Positions 1 to 6,374 are shown, counted from the stretch's first letter. The stretch is DNA of 6,560 nucleotides from Deltaproteobacteria bacterium (GCA_021778975.1 JAJYBO010000165.1:1-6560), one strand, 5' to 3'. Notes: generated from the letters alone by a model not told the origin. Translations and numbers: made by a program.

Positions 1-119
1 CGATAAGAAATAAAGTTGGGAATGGCGATCGCCGCCAAAATACCGATAATGGCGATAACGATCATAAGTTCGATCAGGGTGAAACCTTCTTCATTGGTGC
101 GTCTCATTTTCTGAAACAT
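1..119 (-). CDS. Type IV prepilin, N-terminal part (cut by window edge)
   Basis: Thirty-nine codons of a type IV pilin are visible before the window ends. The leader MFQKMRRTNEEG is short and basic and ends in the glycine where prepilin peptidase (PilD) cuts. It is followed by FTLIELMIVIAIIGILAAIA and then IPNFISY, the classic class IVa N-terminal helix: Phe at mature position 1 (N-methylated in the family), Glu at position 5 for subunit docking, and a hydrophobic stretch that anchors the subunit in the inner membrane and forms the pilus core. The start is well fixed: AAAGGAGG (126-133) lies 6 bases upstream of the ATG. The C-terminal globular domain is outside the window, so the major pilin (PilA) cannot be told from a minor pilin or a type II secretion pseudopilin by protein sequence alone. 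The dedicated sigma-54 promoter upstream favours a major pilin, since pilA genes are often PilS/PilR-controlled. Confidence 0.95.
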   Translation of the reverse strand, partial: MFQKMRRTNEEGFTLIELMIVIAIIGILAAIAIPNFISY

Positions 120-125
120 GGTAAA

Positions 126-133
126 CCTCCTTT
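126..133 (-). promoter_or_regulatory. Shine-Dalgarno site of the prepilin gene
   Basis: On the minus strand AAAGGAGG stands 6 bases before the pilin ATG. This is a near-complete anti-16S match at good spacing. It indicates high translation, as expected for an abundant structural subunit, and it settles the start codon. Confidence 0.9.
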
Positions 134-136
134 GAT

Positions 137-182
137 TGTGTGATGATAATCCTCGACGCATGACACAAAACTGAATCACACA
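137..182 (-). promoter_or_regulatory. Inverted repeat in the pilin mRNA leader
   Basis: In the pilin transcript TGTGTGAT (182 to 175) can pair perfectly with ATCACACA (144 to 137), an 8-bp stem closing a 30-base loop. The 3' arm ends only 3 bases before the Shine-Dalgarno site. It could be a stabilising or translation-modulating leader structure, or a protein-binding dyad in DNA. The symmetry is seen directly; the role is inference, and chance occurrence is possible. Confidence 0.4.
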
Positions 183-210
183 TCGTACCTCTCTTGGTCA
201 GCCTCTCAAA

Positions 211-226
211 AGCAACATATGTGCCA
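211..226 (-). promoter_or_regulatory. Sigma-54 (RpoN) -24/-12 promoter of the pilin gene
   Basis: The minus strand reads TGGCAC-ATATG-TTGCT (226 to 211), which matches the RpoN consensus TGGCACRNNNNTTGCW at every defined position. Counting from the GC at -12, transcription should begin near position 200, giving a leader of about 80 bases before the pilin start at 119. In Pseudomonas, Geobacter and others pilA is transcribed by RpoN together with the enhancer-binding protein PilR. The same arrangement is inferred here. TGTC/GACA tetramers, loosely like PilR contact motifs, occur at several places further upstream (326-329, 378-381, 391-394, 477-499), but I cannot show that they are PilR sites. 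Confidence 0.88.
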
Positions 227-549
227 TGACGCAACAATGGCTTGGTTCTCACCAGCAGGATGTGAAGGGCTATCATATAACCATTTGCGTTTCTTTCCAA
301 AAGGCTTTGGCGTATAAAAAATTCAGACACCTGCCGCCCCCTCTGATACCGGAGCAAATCGAAAATTCATCGCCTCCGACAATCTCACCCTGTCCGGCCC
401 AAAGTACCAATTTTTGTAAGCGGTATTCCGTTTTTTGTCAAATACGCTGTGTAATCCTCAGGCAGTTCCGCTGCAATGTCCAGACACGCTTGATATGTCT
501 TCTGGTGTGCGGTGTTACAATTTGTAAATCATACCGGGGGATTCGGTTC
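227..549. other. Intergenic region upstream of the pilin promoter; no gene seen
   Basis: This stretch separates the 3' end of the efflux operon from the sigma-54 promoter and would be the place for a PilR-type enhancer site. The only clear small symmetry is TTACAA-T-TTGTAA at 515-527. Open frames crossing it are rich in Cys and Pro, lack plausible ribosome binding sites and resemble no family I know. I see no tRNA, no riboswitch and no rho-independent terminator (stem plus U-run) on either strand. Confidence 0.55.
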
Positions 550-661
550 AATTTCTGCGATGGGATATCCTCACCTTTCGTCATTGAGGCGTACCCAAAG
601 GTACACCTCGCGCCTCAGGACTTATGCGCCTTGCCTGCGAATTTTTTACGAGAGCATCAAG
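550..661. repeat. Probable degraded palindromic (MITE-like) intergenic repeat
   Basis: The stretch has a strong central hairpin (586-595 paired with 600-609). Its flanks are roughly symmetric: AATTTCTGCGATGGG on the left, and on the right a segment whose reverse complement begins AATTCGCAGG. The right end, ATTTTTTACGAG followed by AGCATCAAG, looks like a terminal arm, while the matching left arm is missing or decayed. The layout (terminal TTTTTACGAG-like arm, TCTGCGAT box, central GGTAC hairpin) resembles repeats I recall scattered between genes in Desulfobacterota. That recognition is from memory and unverified. It begins 22 bases after the permease stop codon, a usual place for such elements. 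No transposase is present. Confidence 0.5.
586..609. repeat. Central hairpin of the intergenic repeat
   Basis: GAGGCGTACC and GGTACACCTC form a 10-bp stem with a CAAA loop (596-599). There is one C/A mismatch in plus-strand RNA, but it becomes a G-U pair in minus-strand RNA, so the stem is fully paired in the direction of the efflux operon. TGAGGCG (585-591) can instead pair with CGCCTCA (611-617), giving two mutually exclusive folds. No U-run follows, so it is not a standard terminator. It could still act as a 3' end protector for the efflux mRNA. Confidence 0.6.
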
Positions 662-683
662 GCTGCTCCACCAGAAAAAAATG

Positions 684-3600
684 TTACCCGGCATCGAGTA
701 TTTTCAGATCCAGAGCCGCGATTGCGTAAAGCACCGGCACCATGAGCAGGGTAACAAACGTTGCTACCGTCAATCCTCCAATTTGCGCAAAACACAAGGG
801 CTGCCACAGCGGACCTCCATGTAAGGCCAGCGGAAACAGGGACAGTACTGTGGCGGCGACGGTTATCATGATCGGGCGCAGCCGCATGATACCTGCATCC
901 AGCAGGGCTGTCTTCAGATCGTCGCCTTCACTTCTTCGCTCCTCGATGAAATCAAACAGTACGATGATGTGACTGACAATCACCCCGATGAGACTGACAA
1001 TCCCCAGAAACGCCATGAAGCCGAACGGCGACGATGTGATATACAGCATCCCGAACGCACCCGCCATGCCGTAGGGAATGGCGGCGAATACGATGAGAGG
1101 TTTGACGGCGTTTTTAAACTGAAACAGAAGCGCCAGATAAATGGCGGATACGGAAATGAACAGCACCACACTCAATTCCTTGAATCCTTTGACCTGTTCC
1201 TCGTATTCACCGCCGATTTCGATGTGATATCCCGGCGGAAGCTGCTCGGAAAAGGCTTTTAACGCCGGTTGCACCATCGAGATGACTTCTGAAGGCAAAA
1301 CGCCAGACACCGGGAAGCATGACACCGTTATCGTACGAAAATGATTACGCCGAACGATTTTTTCGGTTTCAAGCCCCCAGTTGATGGTGGATATCTGCTC
1401 AAGCGGTGCGTTGTGGCCGCCGTCCGCGGAGGTGACATAAATATTTTTCACGTTCTCGATGCCGGAACGCTCTTCCATTCTCATGCGCGCGTAAACGGGG
1501 ATATCGAGACGGCCATCGCGCAGGCTGGTGACCTTGACGCCATTCATGGCCACAGCGGATGAGCGGGCGACATCCAGGTTGGTGAAGCCGGCGATAGCGG
1601 CCTTGTCCGGATCTACGGAAAGATGCGCCCTGAAAATTTCAGCGCCCCAATTATCCTGTACCCGTTCGGTATTGGGCAGATGGCGCAGTATCTGCTTGAG
1701 TTTTTCGGCGCTGGCGCGCAGTGTCGGAATATCGTCGCCACTCAGACGAATCTGGACAGGAATGCCGACCGGCGGGCCGCTCTCCAGACGTCTGGCGCTG
1801 GCGCGCACACCGGGAAGCGTTTCGGAAAATCGGGGTTGCAGACGGTGCAGAAGGGGTTCTGTGTCGTGAACATCGTTGACTTCTATCAACACCTGCGCAT
1901 AATTGGGCTGATTGAGTTCGGGAACCACAGAAAACCAGAACCGCGGTCCCCCGGCGCCGACAAAACTGGTAACGCGGCGAAGAACGTCTCGGGGCTTGCC
2001 GTTTCCATCCGGGTGTGCTGCGCCATAATCGGCGGCGGTCTGTCGGATGATACGCTCCACCTGTTTTGCGGCATTGTTGGTGGCGTAAACAGTGGCGTCT
2101 TCCGGCAGCCACACATCCACATATGACAGATGCGACAAATCGTAGGGGAAAAACTGATCCTTCAGTTGCGATTTCAAAACGAACGCCAGTATTACAACGA
2201 TCAACGAGGCCGTCAGAACCTTCCAGCGATTATCAATCAGCCTGAGACCAAGCCTGTAATATAATCCGGCGAATCCCCGACCGCGGATATCTTTCATACT
2301 CCTTCCGGTATTGCGTCCGGGCCTGAGCAGATATTGGGCGATCAGAGGAATGAACGTCATCGAGACGATACGCGATGCGATGAGCGAACAGGCAATGACA
2401 ATCGGCATTGAAAAAAGAAACCACCGTTTGTCTCCGCGTAACAGCAGATAGGGCAGATAGGCCACAATGTTGGTGAGGGTGGCATAGACAATGGGTTTGG
2501 CCAGGCGGGTGGGTCCGAGCCACGCCGCCACACCCGGAGGCTTTCCGGAACGCAACTCCAGCTTGATGGCGTCGTTGGCCACCACGGGGTCATCCACCAG
2601 CAGCCCGAGGGACAGAATGAGCGATGACAGAGAAATCTGCTGAATATCAATGCCGAGTACCTGCATCATACCGAACGTCATGGCCAGCGTAATGGGGATG
2701 GACAGCGCCATCAACAGGGCGGAGCGCCATTCTCGAAACCCGATGAACGCCACCAGAATTACCAGCAACACCGCCTCGTACAAACTATCCATGAACAGGT
2801 TCACTTTTTCCGAAACCTGTCCGGGTTGATCCGAAGTTCGCTCGATGACCAGATCCGCGGGCAAACGTTTTTTGATATCCGTCAGAGCGCTGTTCACCTT
2901 TGTGGAAAATTGACCGATGTCTTCACCGTTTCGCATGGTGACCGCGAGGGTGACGGCCGGCATCCGGCGCCATTGTCCCGCAGCATCCCTTGCCATCAGA
3001 TAATTTCGTTTGAGGGGCGGCGTCTCATATCCGGGTTCGATATCCACCATATCGCGCAGATAGGCGATGCTTCCGTTTGGTGCAGATCCCACGGCCACAT
3101 TTCCTAAATCCGCGGCGCGGGTGATTTCTCCAGAGGGATCCACCAGTATGCTTTTTCCGTCATTTTCCATAATGCCGCCGCTTTGACGGATATTCCGGGC
3201 CGCCAGTACGCCTTGAAGTCGGGACAGACCCATGCCGTATGCGGCCAAACGTTCCTGAGAAAATTCCAGATACACGGCTTCGTTCAAGACGCCCCAGCGG
3301 TTTACGCGAGATACTTCCGGCAGCGCCTGAAAAGTACGCATGAGTTCATCGGTCCATGCTTCCAGATTTCGATATGAGTATTTGCTTCCGACCACACGAG
3401 ACAGGGCATCGCCGACTCGATCCGGGTCCCGAACCAGTGCGGGGCGCCATATATCGGGATTGAATTCAGAAACTTTCTGGCTTTTTTCGATGAAACGATC
3501 TATCGTGGTTTCGATGCGGGCGTTGGTGAGCCGGGTCTGCATATCGAGTATGGCCATGCCTGGTGTGACCCGGCTGCGAATGTCTTCCGCCAGATCTCGC

Positions 3601-4238
3601 TGTACAAGGTATGCCGAGAACAGATTCACTTTCCGCTGGATGATTTTCTTTGGAATGGATTCCGGATATTCCATAACGAGACTGACCCGTCCGCCGGGTT
3701 TTCCGGAACGCAGTTCGCGGATACCGGCTTCTGCCTGCGTGGCTCTCAGGGAAATGGCGACTTGATCTTCAGGCGGAGAGGCTACCGTCAACATCAGGGT
3801 GGCGGTATCTCCGAAGTCCTTGATGAAATTGATGGGGGACGCGCCGTCAGGAAGCCCCTGAACAGCCGAAAGTTTGAGATTGATGTCATCGAAGACTTCG
3901 GATACATTTCGGACATCGTCGTTGAGTTTGATGATTACCACCGCCAGACTGGTGCGGGTCGTGGACTCGATACGATCAACCTGGTCATTTTCAGCGATCC
4001 TGTCTTCCAGTTTTCGGGTGATAAGGGTTTCGATCTTGTCGGCTGGCATTCCGGGCCATGAACAGGTAACCGCCGCCACCCGGATGGGGATGACCGGATC
4101 TTTGCGTTGCGGCATCTCAAAATAGCCGAAAACACCCCACAGCATGACGGCGGCCAGAAGCACCCAGCCTACATGTGGATTTTCAACGAAATAACGGGCT
4201 GTATTATGTGTTTCGGAAAGAGGGGACTGATCTTTCAT
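684..4238 (-). CDS. RND-family efflux permease, long variant (1184 aa)
   Basis: This is the inner-membrane proton-driven pump of a tripartite efflux complex. Transmembrane helices fall at about 22-40 (TM1), 482-501, 506-530, 533-558, 583-600 and 607-634 (TM2-6), 672-688 (TM7), then 1022-1041, 1047-1067, 1074-1098, 1123-1139 and 1154-1176 (TM8-12), with two large periplasmic porter/docking loops. TM4 carries the proton-relay pair Asp549-Asp550 (GLLVDDPVV). The signature FFPY stands at 696-699 after TM7, and RLRPIMIT precedes TM11. Two oddities: the first periplasmic loop is about 130 residues longer than in AcrB-like pumps (insert about 154-288), and the TM10 lysine of AcrB (K940) is replaced by Ser1089 followed by His1090. 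The start at 4238 is chosen because AGGAAAG (4246-4252) lies 7 bases upstream. An in-frame ATG at 4274 would add 12 residues and overlap the adaptor gene but has no ribosome binding site. Substrate is unknown; multidrug/hydrophobic (HAE-like) export is more likely than metal export. Confidence 0.93.
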   Translation of the reverse strand: MKDQSPLSETHNTARYFVENPHVGWVLLAAVMLWGVFGYFEMPQRKDPVIPIRVAAVTCSWPGMPADKIETLITRKLEDRIAENDQVDRIESTTRTSLAVVIIKLNDDVRNVSEVFDDINLKLSAVQGLPDGASPINFIKDFGDTATLMLTVASPPEDQVAISLRATQAEAGIRELRSGKPGGRVSLVMEYPESIPKKIIQRKVNLFSAYLVQRDLAEDIRSRVTPGMAILDMQTRLTNARIETTIDRFIEKSQKVSEFNPDIWRPALVRDPDRVGDALSRVVGSKYSYRNLEAWTDELMRTFQALPEVSRVNRWGVLNEAVYLEFSQERLAAYGMGLSRLQGVLAARNIRQSGGIMENDGKSILVDPSGEITRAADLGNVAVGSAPNGSIAYLRDMVDIEPGYETPPLKRNYLMARDAAGQWRRMPAVTLAVTMRNGEDIGQFSTKVNSALTDIKKRLPADLVIERTSDQPGQVSEKVNLFMDSLYEAVLLVILVAFIGFREWRSALLMALSIPITLAMTFGMMQVLGIDIQQISLSSLILSLGLLVDDPVVANDAIKLELRSGKPPGVAAWLGPTRLAKPIVYATLTNIVAYLPYLLLRGDKRWFLFSMPIVIACSLIASRIVSMTFIPLIAQYLLRPGRNTGRSMKDIRGRGFAGLYYRLGLRLIDNRWKVLTASLIVVILAFVLKSQLKDQFFPYDLSHLSYVDVWLPEDATVYATNNAAKQVERIIRQTAADYGAAHPDGNGKPRDVLRRVTSFVGAGGPRFWFSVVPELNQPNYAQVLIEVNDVHDTEPLLHRLQPRFSETLPGVRASARRLESGPPVGIPVQIRLSGDDIPTLRASAEKLKQILRHLPNTERVQDNWGAEIFRAHLSVDPDKAAIAGFTNLDVARSSAVAMNGVKVTSLRDGRLDIPVYARMRMEERSGIENVKNIYVTSADGGHNAPLEQISTINWGLETEKIVRRNHFRTITVSCFPVSGVLPSEVISMVQPALKAFSEQLPPGYHIEIGGEYEEQVKGFKELSVVLFISVSAIYLALLFQFKNAVKPLIVFAAIPYGMAGAFGMLYITSSPFGFMAFLGIVSLIGVIVSHIIVLFDFIEERRSEGDDLKTALLDAGIMRLRPIMITVAATVLSLFPLALHGGPLWQPLCFAQIGGLTVATFVTLLMVPVLYAIAALDLKILDAG

Positions 4239-4245
4239 ATTGGGG

Positions 4246-4252
4246 CTTTCCT
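4246..4252 (-). promoter_or_regulatory. Shine-Dalgarno site fixing the permease start at 4238
   Basis: AGGAAAG on the minus strand lies 7 bases before the ATG at 4238, in the short gap after the adaptor stop codon. Nothing comparable precedes the ATG at 4274, where the upstream bases read GCGCTGCAGTGA. The site therefore argues for the shorter protein start. Confidence 0.65.
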
Positions 4253-4260
4253 GTGTGATG

Positions 4261-5460
4261 TCAAGGCGCGACATTCACTGCAGCGCCGTCATAAACGATG
4301 GTGGCGCCGGTCGTAATAACCCGGTCGCCTGCAGAAAGACCATGAAGCGCGATGATGCTTCTGCCGGCTACATTGCCCAGTTTCACCCGTCTTGCACTGG
4401 CGATGGTGCGGCCATTTTGTTGCACCACCACAAATACCATATACCCATCAGGCGTATCGGGAGGCCGTACGACCGACTGAAGCGGGATAACGACCGCCCC
4501 CTCCGGAAGCGGATTATCCGCCTGTCCGGACATGTGCGTTTCTGAAGACGGCGTATCTTCCACGCGTACGGCGGCGATCATGCCATCTTTGAGAATTCCA
4601 TTCGGATTCTGGATGGTGACTTCAATGTCGAACACGCGGCTTTTAACATCCGCTGCAGGCGATATCGCCGTGACAGCTCCCCTGAACTCTCTGTGATTCA
4701 GGGCGTCCACCACCACCGGCAGAGAGTCTCCCAGGTGAAAGCGCGGCAACAACCCGTCCGGAACTCCAAAAATTGCCTTTACGTCATTTAAATCCACCAA
4801 AACGAAGGCCAGCGTACCGCCAGCGACCAGACTGCCGTGTTCGATGGTTCTGCGAACAACGACACCATCAATGGGAGATTTCAGTGTGCAGTCATCCAGT
4901 TGAATTTCGGCCTGCTCCAGTTGGGCCTGGGAAGCATCCACTCTGGCGCTGGCGCCGTCAAAGCCTTCCTGCGCCCTGTCAAAATCGCTTTTGGCGATGT
5001 ACCCGTTTTCAACCAGTTTCTGATAGCGGTGAAAATTTTTCTCGGCCATTTCCAAAGACGCTTTGGCCCCTTCCAGCGCGGCTTTGGCTTGATTGACTCG
5101 AACCACATAATCTTTGGGGGCGATGTGCGTCAGTATCATGCCTCGCGTTACCCTGTCACCAGCTCGAATTTCACGTAACGCGCCGTGAGGCCCTGGCGTC
5201 ATTGCGATATCATGGATGTATCCGCCAACTTTAAATGCCAGATTTACCTGCTTGCGCGGCGTGATATTGGCGGAAAACCGCAAATCCGAACCGCCCTGAG
5301 CAGTTTTCGCCGTCGCGACGCACACAGGGATTGTCCGACGCATTGGTTCTGCACCCAAAGACGGTGTAACAAAAGCCGCGATGACGCCTGGCAGTATCAA
5401 TAGCCATATCCATCCGTCAATGATCTGTTTTGTCACGCTGAGGGGTTTGGTGGTGAGCAT
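4261..5460 (-). CDS. Periplasmic adaptor (membrane fusion protein) of the RND pump, HlyD/AcrA type
   Basis: This 399-residue protein links the permease to an outer-membrane channel. A hydrophobic N-terminal segment (about 16-36) ending TPSLGA is a signal peptide or anchor. There is no lipobox cysteine, so it is not an AcrA-like lipoprotein. Next come a beta-barrel/lipoyl half (about 60-118, with VNLAFKVGGYI and AGDRVTRG), a coiled-coil hairpin (about 121-190, rich in A, E, K, Q), the second lipoyl half (LKSPIDGVVVRRTIEHGSLV, 193-212), a beta-barrel domain (about 215-300) and a membrane-proximal domain to the end. The hairpin tip RYQKLVENGYIAKSDFD closely matches AcrA. Arg145 and Leu149 of the TolC-contact RLS motif are present, but the serine position is Ala156. 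The start codon has AAGAGG 5 bases upstream and lies inside the repressor gene (28-bp overlap), so translation is probably coupled. Confidence 0.93.
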   Translation of the reverse strand: MLTTKPLSVTKQIIDGWIWLLILPGVIAAFVTPSLGAEPMRRTIPVCVATAKTAQGGSDLRFSANITPRKQVNLAFKVGGYIHDIAMTPGPHGALREIRAGDRVTRGMILTHIAPKDYVVRVNQAKAALEGAKASLEMAEKNFHRYQKLVENGYIAKSDFDRAQEGFDGASARVDASQAQLEQAEIQLDDCTLKSPIDGVVVRRTIEHGSLVAGGTLAFVLVDLNDVKAIFGVPDGLLPRFHLGDSLPVVVDALNHREFRGAVTAISPAADVKSRVFDIEVTIQNPNGILKDGMIAAVRVEDTPSSETHMSGQADNPLPEGAVVIPLQSVVRPPDTPDGYMVFVVVQQNGRTIASARRVKLGNVAGRSIIALHGLSAGDRVITTGATIVYDGAAVNVAP

Positions 5461-6104
5461 GATGACCTCTTCTCTGCCAGAATTCGGGCAATACCGCCCA
5501 GGGAAAATTCGGCGATAAAATCGGTGACACTTCCGATGCTGTCGGCCTCCAGAGCCAGTTCTGGACGTAAACGCTGAATAACGCCTCTGGCATAATCAAA
5601 AAGCAGGCACTGACCAGCGATGCTGCCGGCGCACCGATGAACGATGGCCGCGTCGGTATCTGGAAGCATTTCTCGGACGATGCTGTACAGGGCATCGTAT
5701 GTGGGATGGATGCAGCGTTGCGCGATGGTGTCGAAACACTCGGAGGGATTGAGAAGCTCCGCCATCAGCAGTCTTCCCAGCTTTTCATTGATGGGATCAC
5801 CATCGCCGAGAAGACGATTGAGGAACCCCCGAATATAGGCTCTGAGCTTATCCTCGGATGAAGAATTTTGGCCGATGTCGGCATTCAGAGGAAACTTGTC
5901 CGCTGCCAGACGGAAAAACTCTTCCAGAACAGCGAGATAGAGTTTATCTTTACTGCCAAAATGGTAATTGACCGCCGCGAGATTCACCCCGGCCCTGGCG
6001 CAAATGGCGCGGACAGTGGTTTCGTCGAACCCGTATTCGGCAAAAACTTTTTTAGCGGCGTCCAGCAGCCGTTCTTTGGTGCAGTTATCCGACACGCTAT
6101 TCAT
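5433..6104 (-). CDS. TetR/AcrR-family repressor with CecR-type (DUF1956) C-terminal domain
   Basis: This 223-residue protein is a one-component ligand-responsive regulator. Residues about 9-55 are a typical TetR DNA-binding domain: ERLLDAAKKVFAEYGFDETT, then the helix-turn-helix ICARAGVNLAAVNYHFGSKD followed by KLYLAVL. The rest is all-helical. It has features I associate with the CecR (YbiH) C-terminal family: LLMAELLNPSECF (112-124), CIHPTYDALYSIVREML (131-147) and AGSIAGQCLLFDYARGVI (159-176). In E. coli, CecR sits beside and controls an operon with an HlyD-like adaptor (ybhG) and an ABC exporter. Here the same kind of regulator leads an adaptor plus RND pump, so local autorepression is the natural inference. 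The start is the only reasonable one (next Met at 114), with a modest GGGG ribosome site 5 bases upstream. Ligand unknown. Confidence 0.93.
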   Translation of the reverse strand: MNSVSDNCTKERLLDAAKKVFAEYGFDETTVRAICARAGVNLAAVNYHFGSKDKLYLAVLEEFFRLAADKFPLNADIGQNSSSEDKLRAYIRGFLNRLLGDGDPINEKLGRLLMAELLNPSECFDTIAQRCIHPTYDALYSIVREMLPDTDAAIVHRCAGSIAGQCLLFDYARGVIQRLRPELALEADSIGSVTDFIAEFSLGGIARILAEKRSSCSPPNPSA

Positions 6105-6143
6105 CGTAACCCCACATATATCTGACGTACCAGGTAATACAGA

Positions 6144-6164
6144 GATTCAAACAGTGTTTAAATC
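6144..6164. promoter_or_regulatory. Candidate operator palindrome of the TetR-type repressor
   Basis: The arms GATTCAAACA (6144-6153) and TGTTTAAATC (6155-6164) are inverted around a central G at 6154 and match at 9 of 10 positions. Length and symmetry fit a TetR-family dimer site. It lies 40 bp upstream of the repressor start and covers the likely -10 region (6155-6160) of the operon promoter, the expected place for autorepression. The symmetry is seen directly; binding by this particular repressor is inferred. Confidence 0.7.
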
Positions 6165-6183
6165 ATGAATTTGTGAATGTCAA
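6155..6183 (-). promoter_or_regulatory. Likely sigma-70 promoter of the efflux operon
   Basis: On the minus strand a perfect -35 TTGACA (6183 to 6178) is followed after 17 bases by TAAACA (6160 to 6155), a weak -10 matching three consensus bases. Transcription would start near 6148 and give a leader of roughly 45 bases. The -10 lies inside the operator palindrome. An alternative pairing is TTTAAA with TATTAC slightly downstream. The -35 is convincing, the exact -10 is not. Confidence 0.55.
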
Positions 6184-6238
6184 GAAATGACCGGGAAACG
6201 TTCAATCATTTTGTTCTGTCCAACCCGGAAAAAAATAT

Positions 6239-6267
6239 GATTATACAAGGGGGACTCATGTATAATC
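6239..6267. promoter_or_regulatory. Dyad with a TATAAT box in each arm (divergent -10s or operator)
   Basis: GATTATACA (6239-6247) and TGTATAATC (6259-6267) are perfect 9-bp inverted copies separated by 11 bases. The right arm holds TATAAT on the plus strand (6261-6266), a good -10 for the helix-turn-helix gene starting at 6375, with transcription starting near 6273. The left arm holds TATAAT on the minus strand (6245-6240), facing the efflux operon. Neither box has a clear -35. The dyad may be two back-to-back promoters, an operator for a dimeric regulator such as the adjacent helix-turn-helix protein, or both. Confidence 0.5.
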
Positions 6268-6363
6268 GGATGGATGACCGCGGATGTTTTGCGGCTTTTA
6301 TTTACTGTGGATTTGATATATAAGGCGATTTTTATTGCTGAAACTGTTCAACCGGACATACAC

Positions 6364-6369
6364 AAGGAG
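6364..6369 (+). promoter_or_regulatory. Shine-Dalgarno site of the helix-turn-helix gene
   Basis: AAGGAG is followed by five A residues and the ATG at 6375. This strong, well-spaced site fixes the start of the truncated gene at the right edge. Confidence 0.88.
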
Positions 6370-6374
6370 AAAAA

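Noticed and set aside
91..357. An 88-codon minus-strand open frame covering the pilin leader and promoter
   Set aside because: It overlaps the strongly supported pilin start and the whole promoter in another frame, and has no recognisable content.
515..527. TTACAA-T-TTGTAA as an operator
   Set aside because: A 6-bp AT-rich palindrome not positioned at a promoter; chance occurrence is likely.
226..729. A 167-codon plus-strand open frame across the pilin/efflux intergenic region
   Set aside because: Its composition is unlike a protein family (Cys- and Pro-rich), its start overlaps the sigma-54 promoter, no ribosome binding site precedes it, and it runs through the repeat into the permease gene on the other strand.
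1651..2112. A 153-codon minus-strand frame inside the permease gene, and similar long frames on both strands
   Set aside because: They are rich in Arg, Cys, Pro and Ser, typical of shadow frames of a long coding region, and the permease frame is intact and fully family-like there.
684..4238. Possible gene fusion or frameshift explaining the unusual permease length
   Set aside because: The frame is continuous, all twelve membrane helices and both porter loops are in normal order, and the extra length is confined to one internal insertion.
6277..6303. CCGC...GCGG followed by CTTTTATTT as a terminator or attenuator in the leader of the helix-turn-helix gene
   Set aside because: The stem is only 4 bp with a long loop, too weak to support a terminator call.
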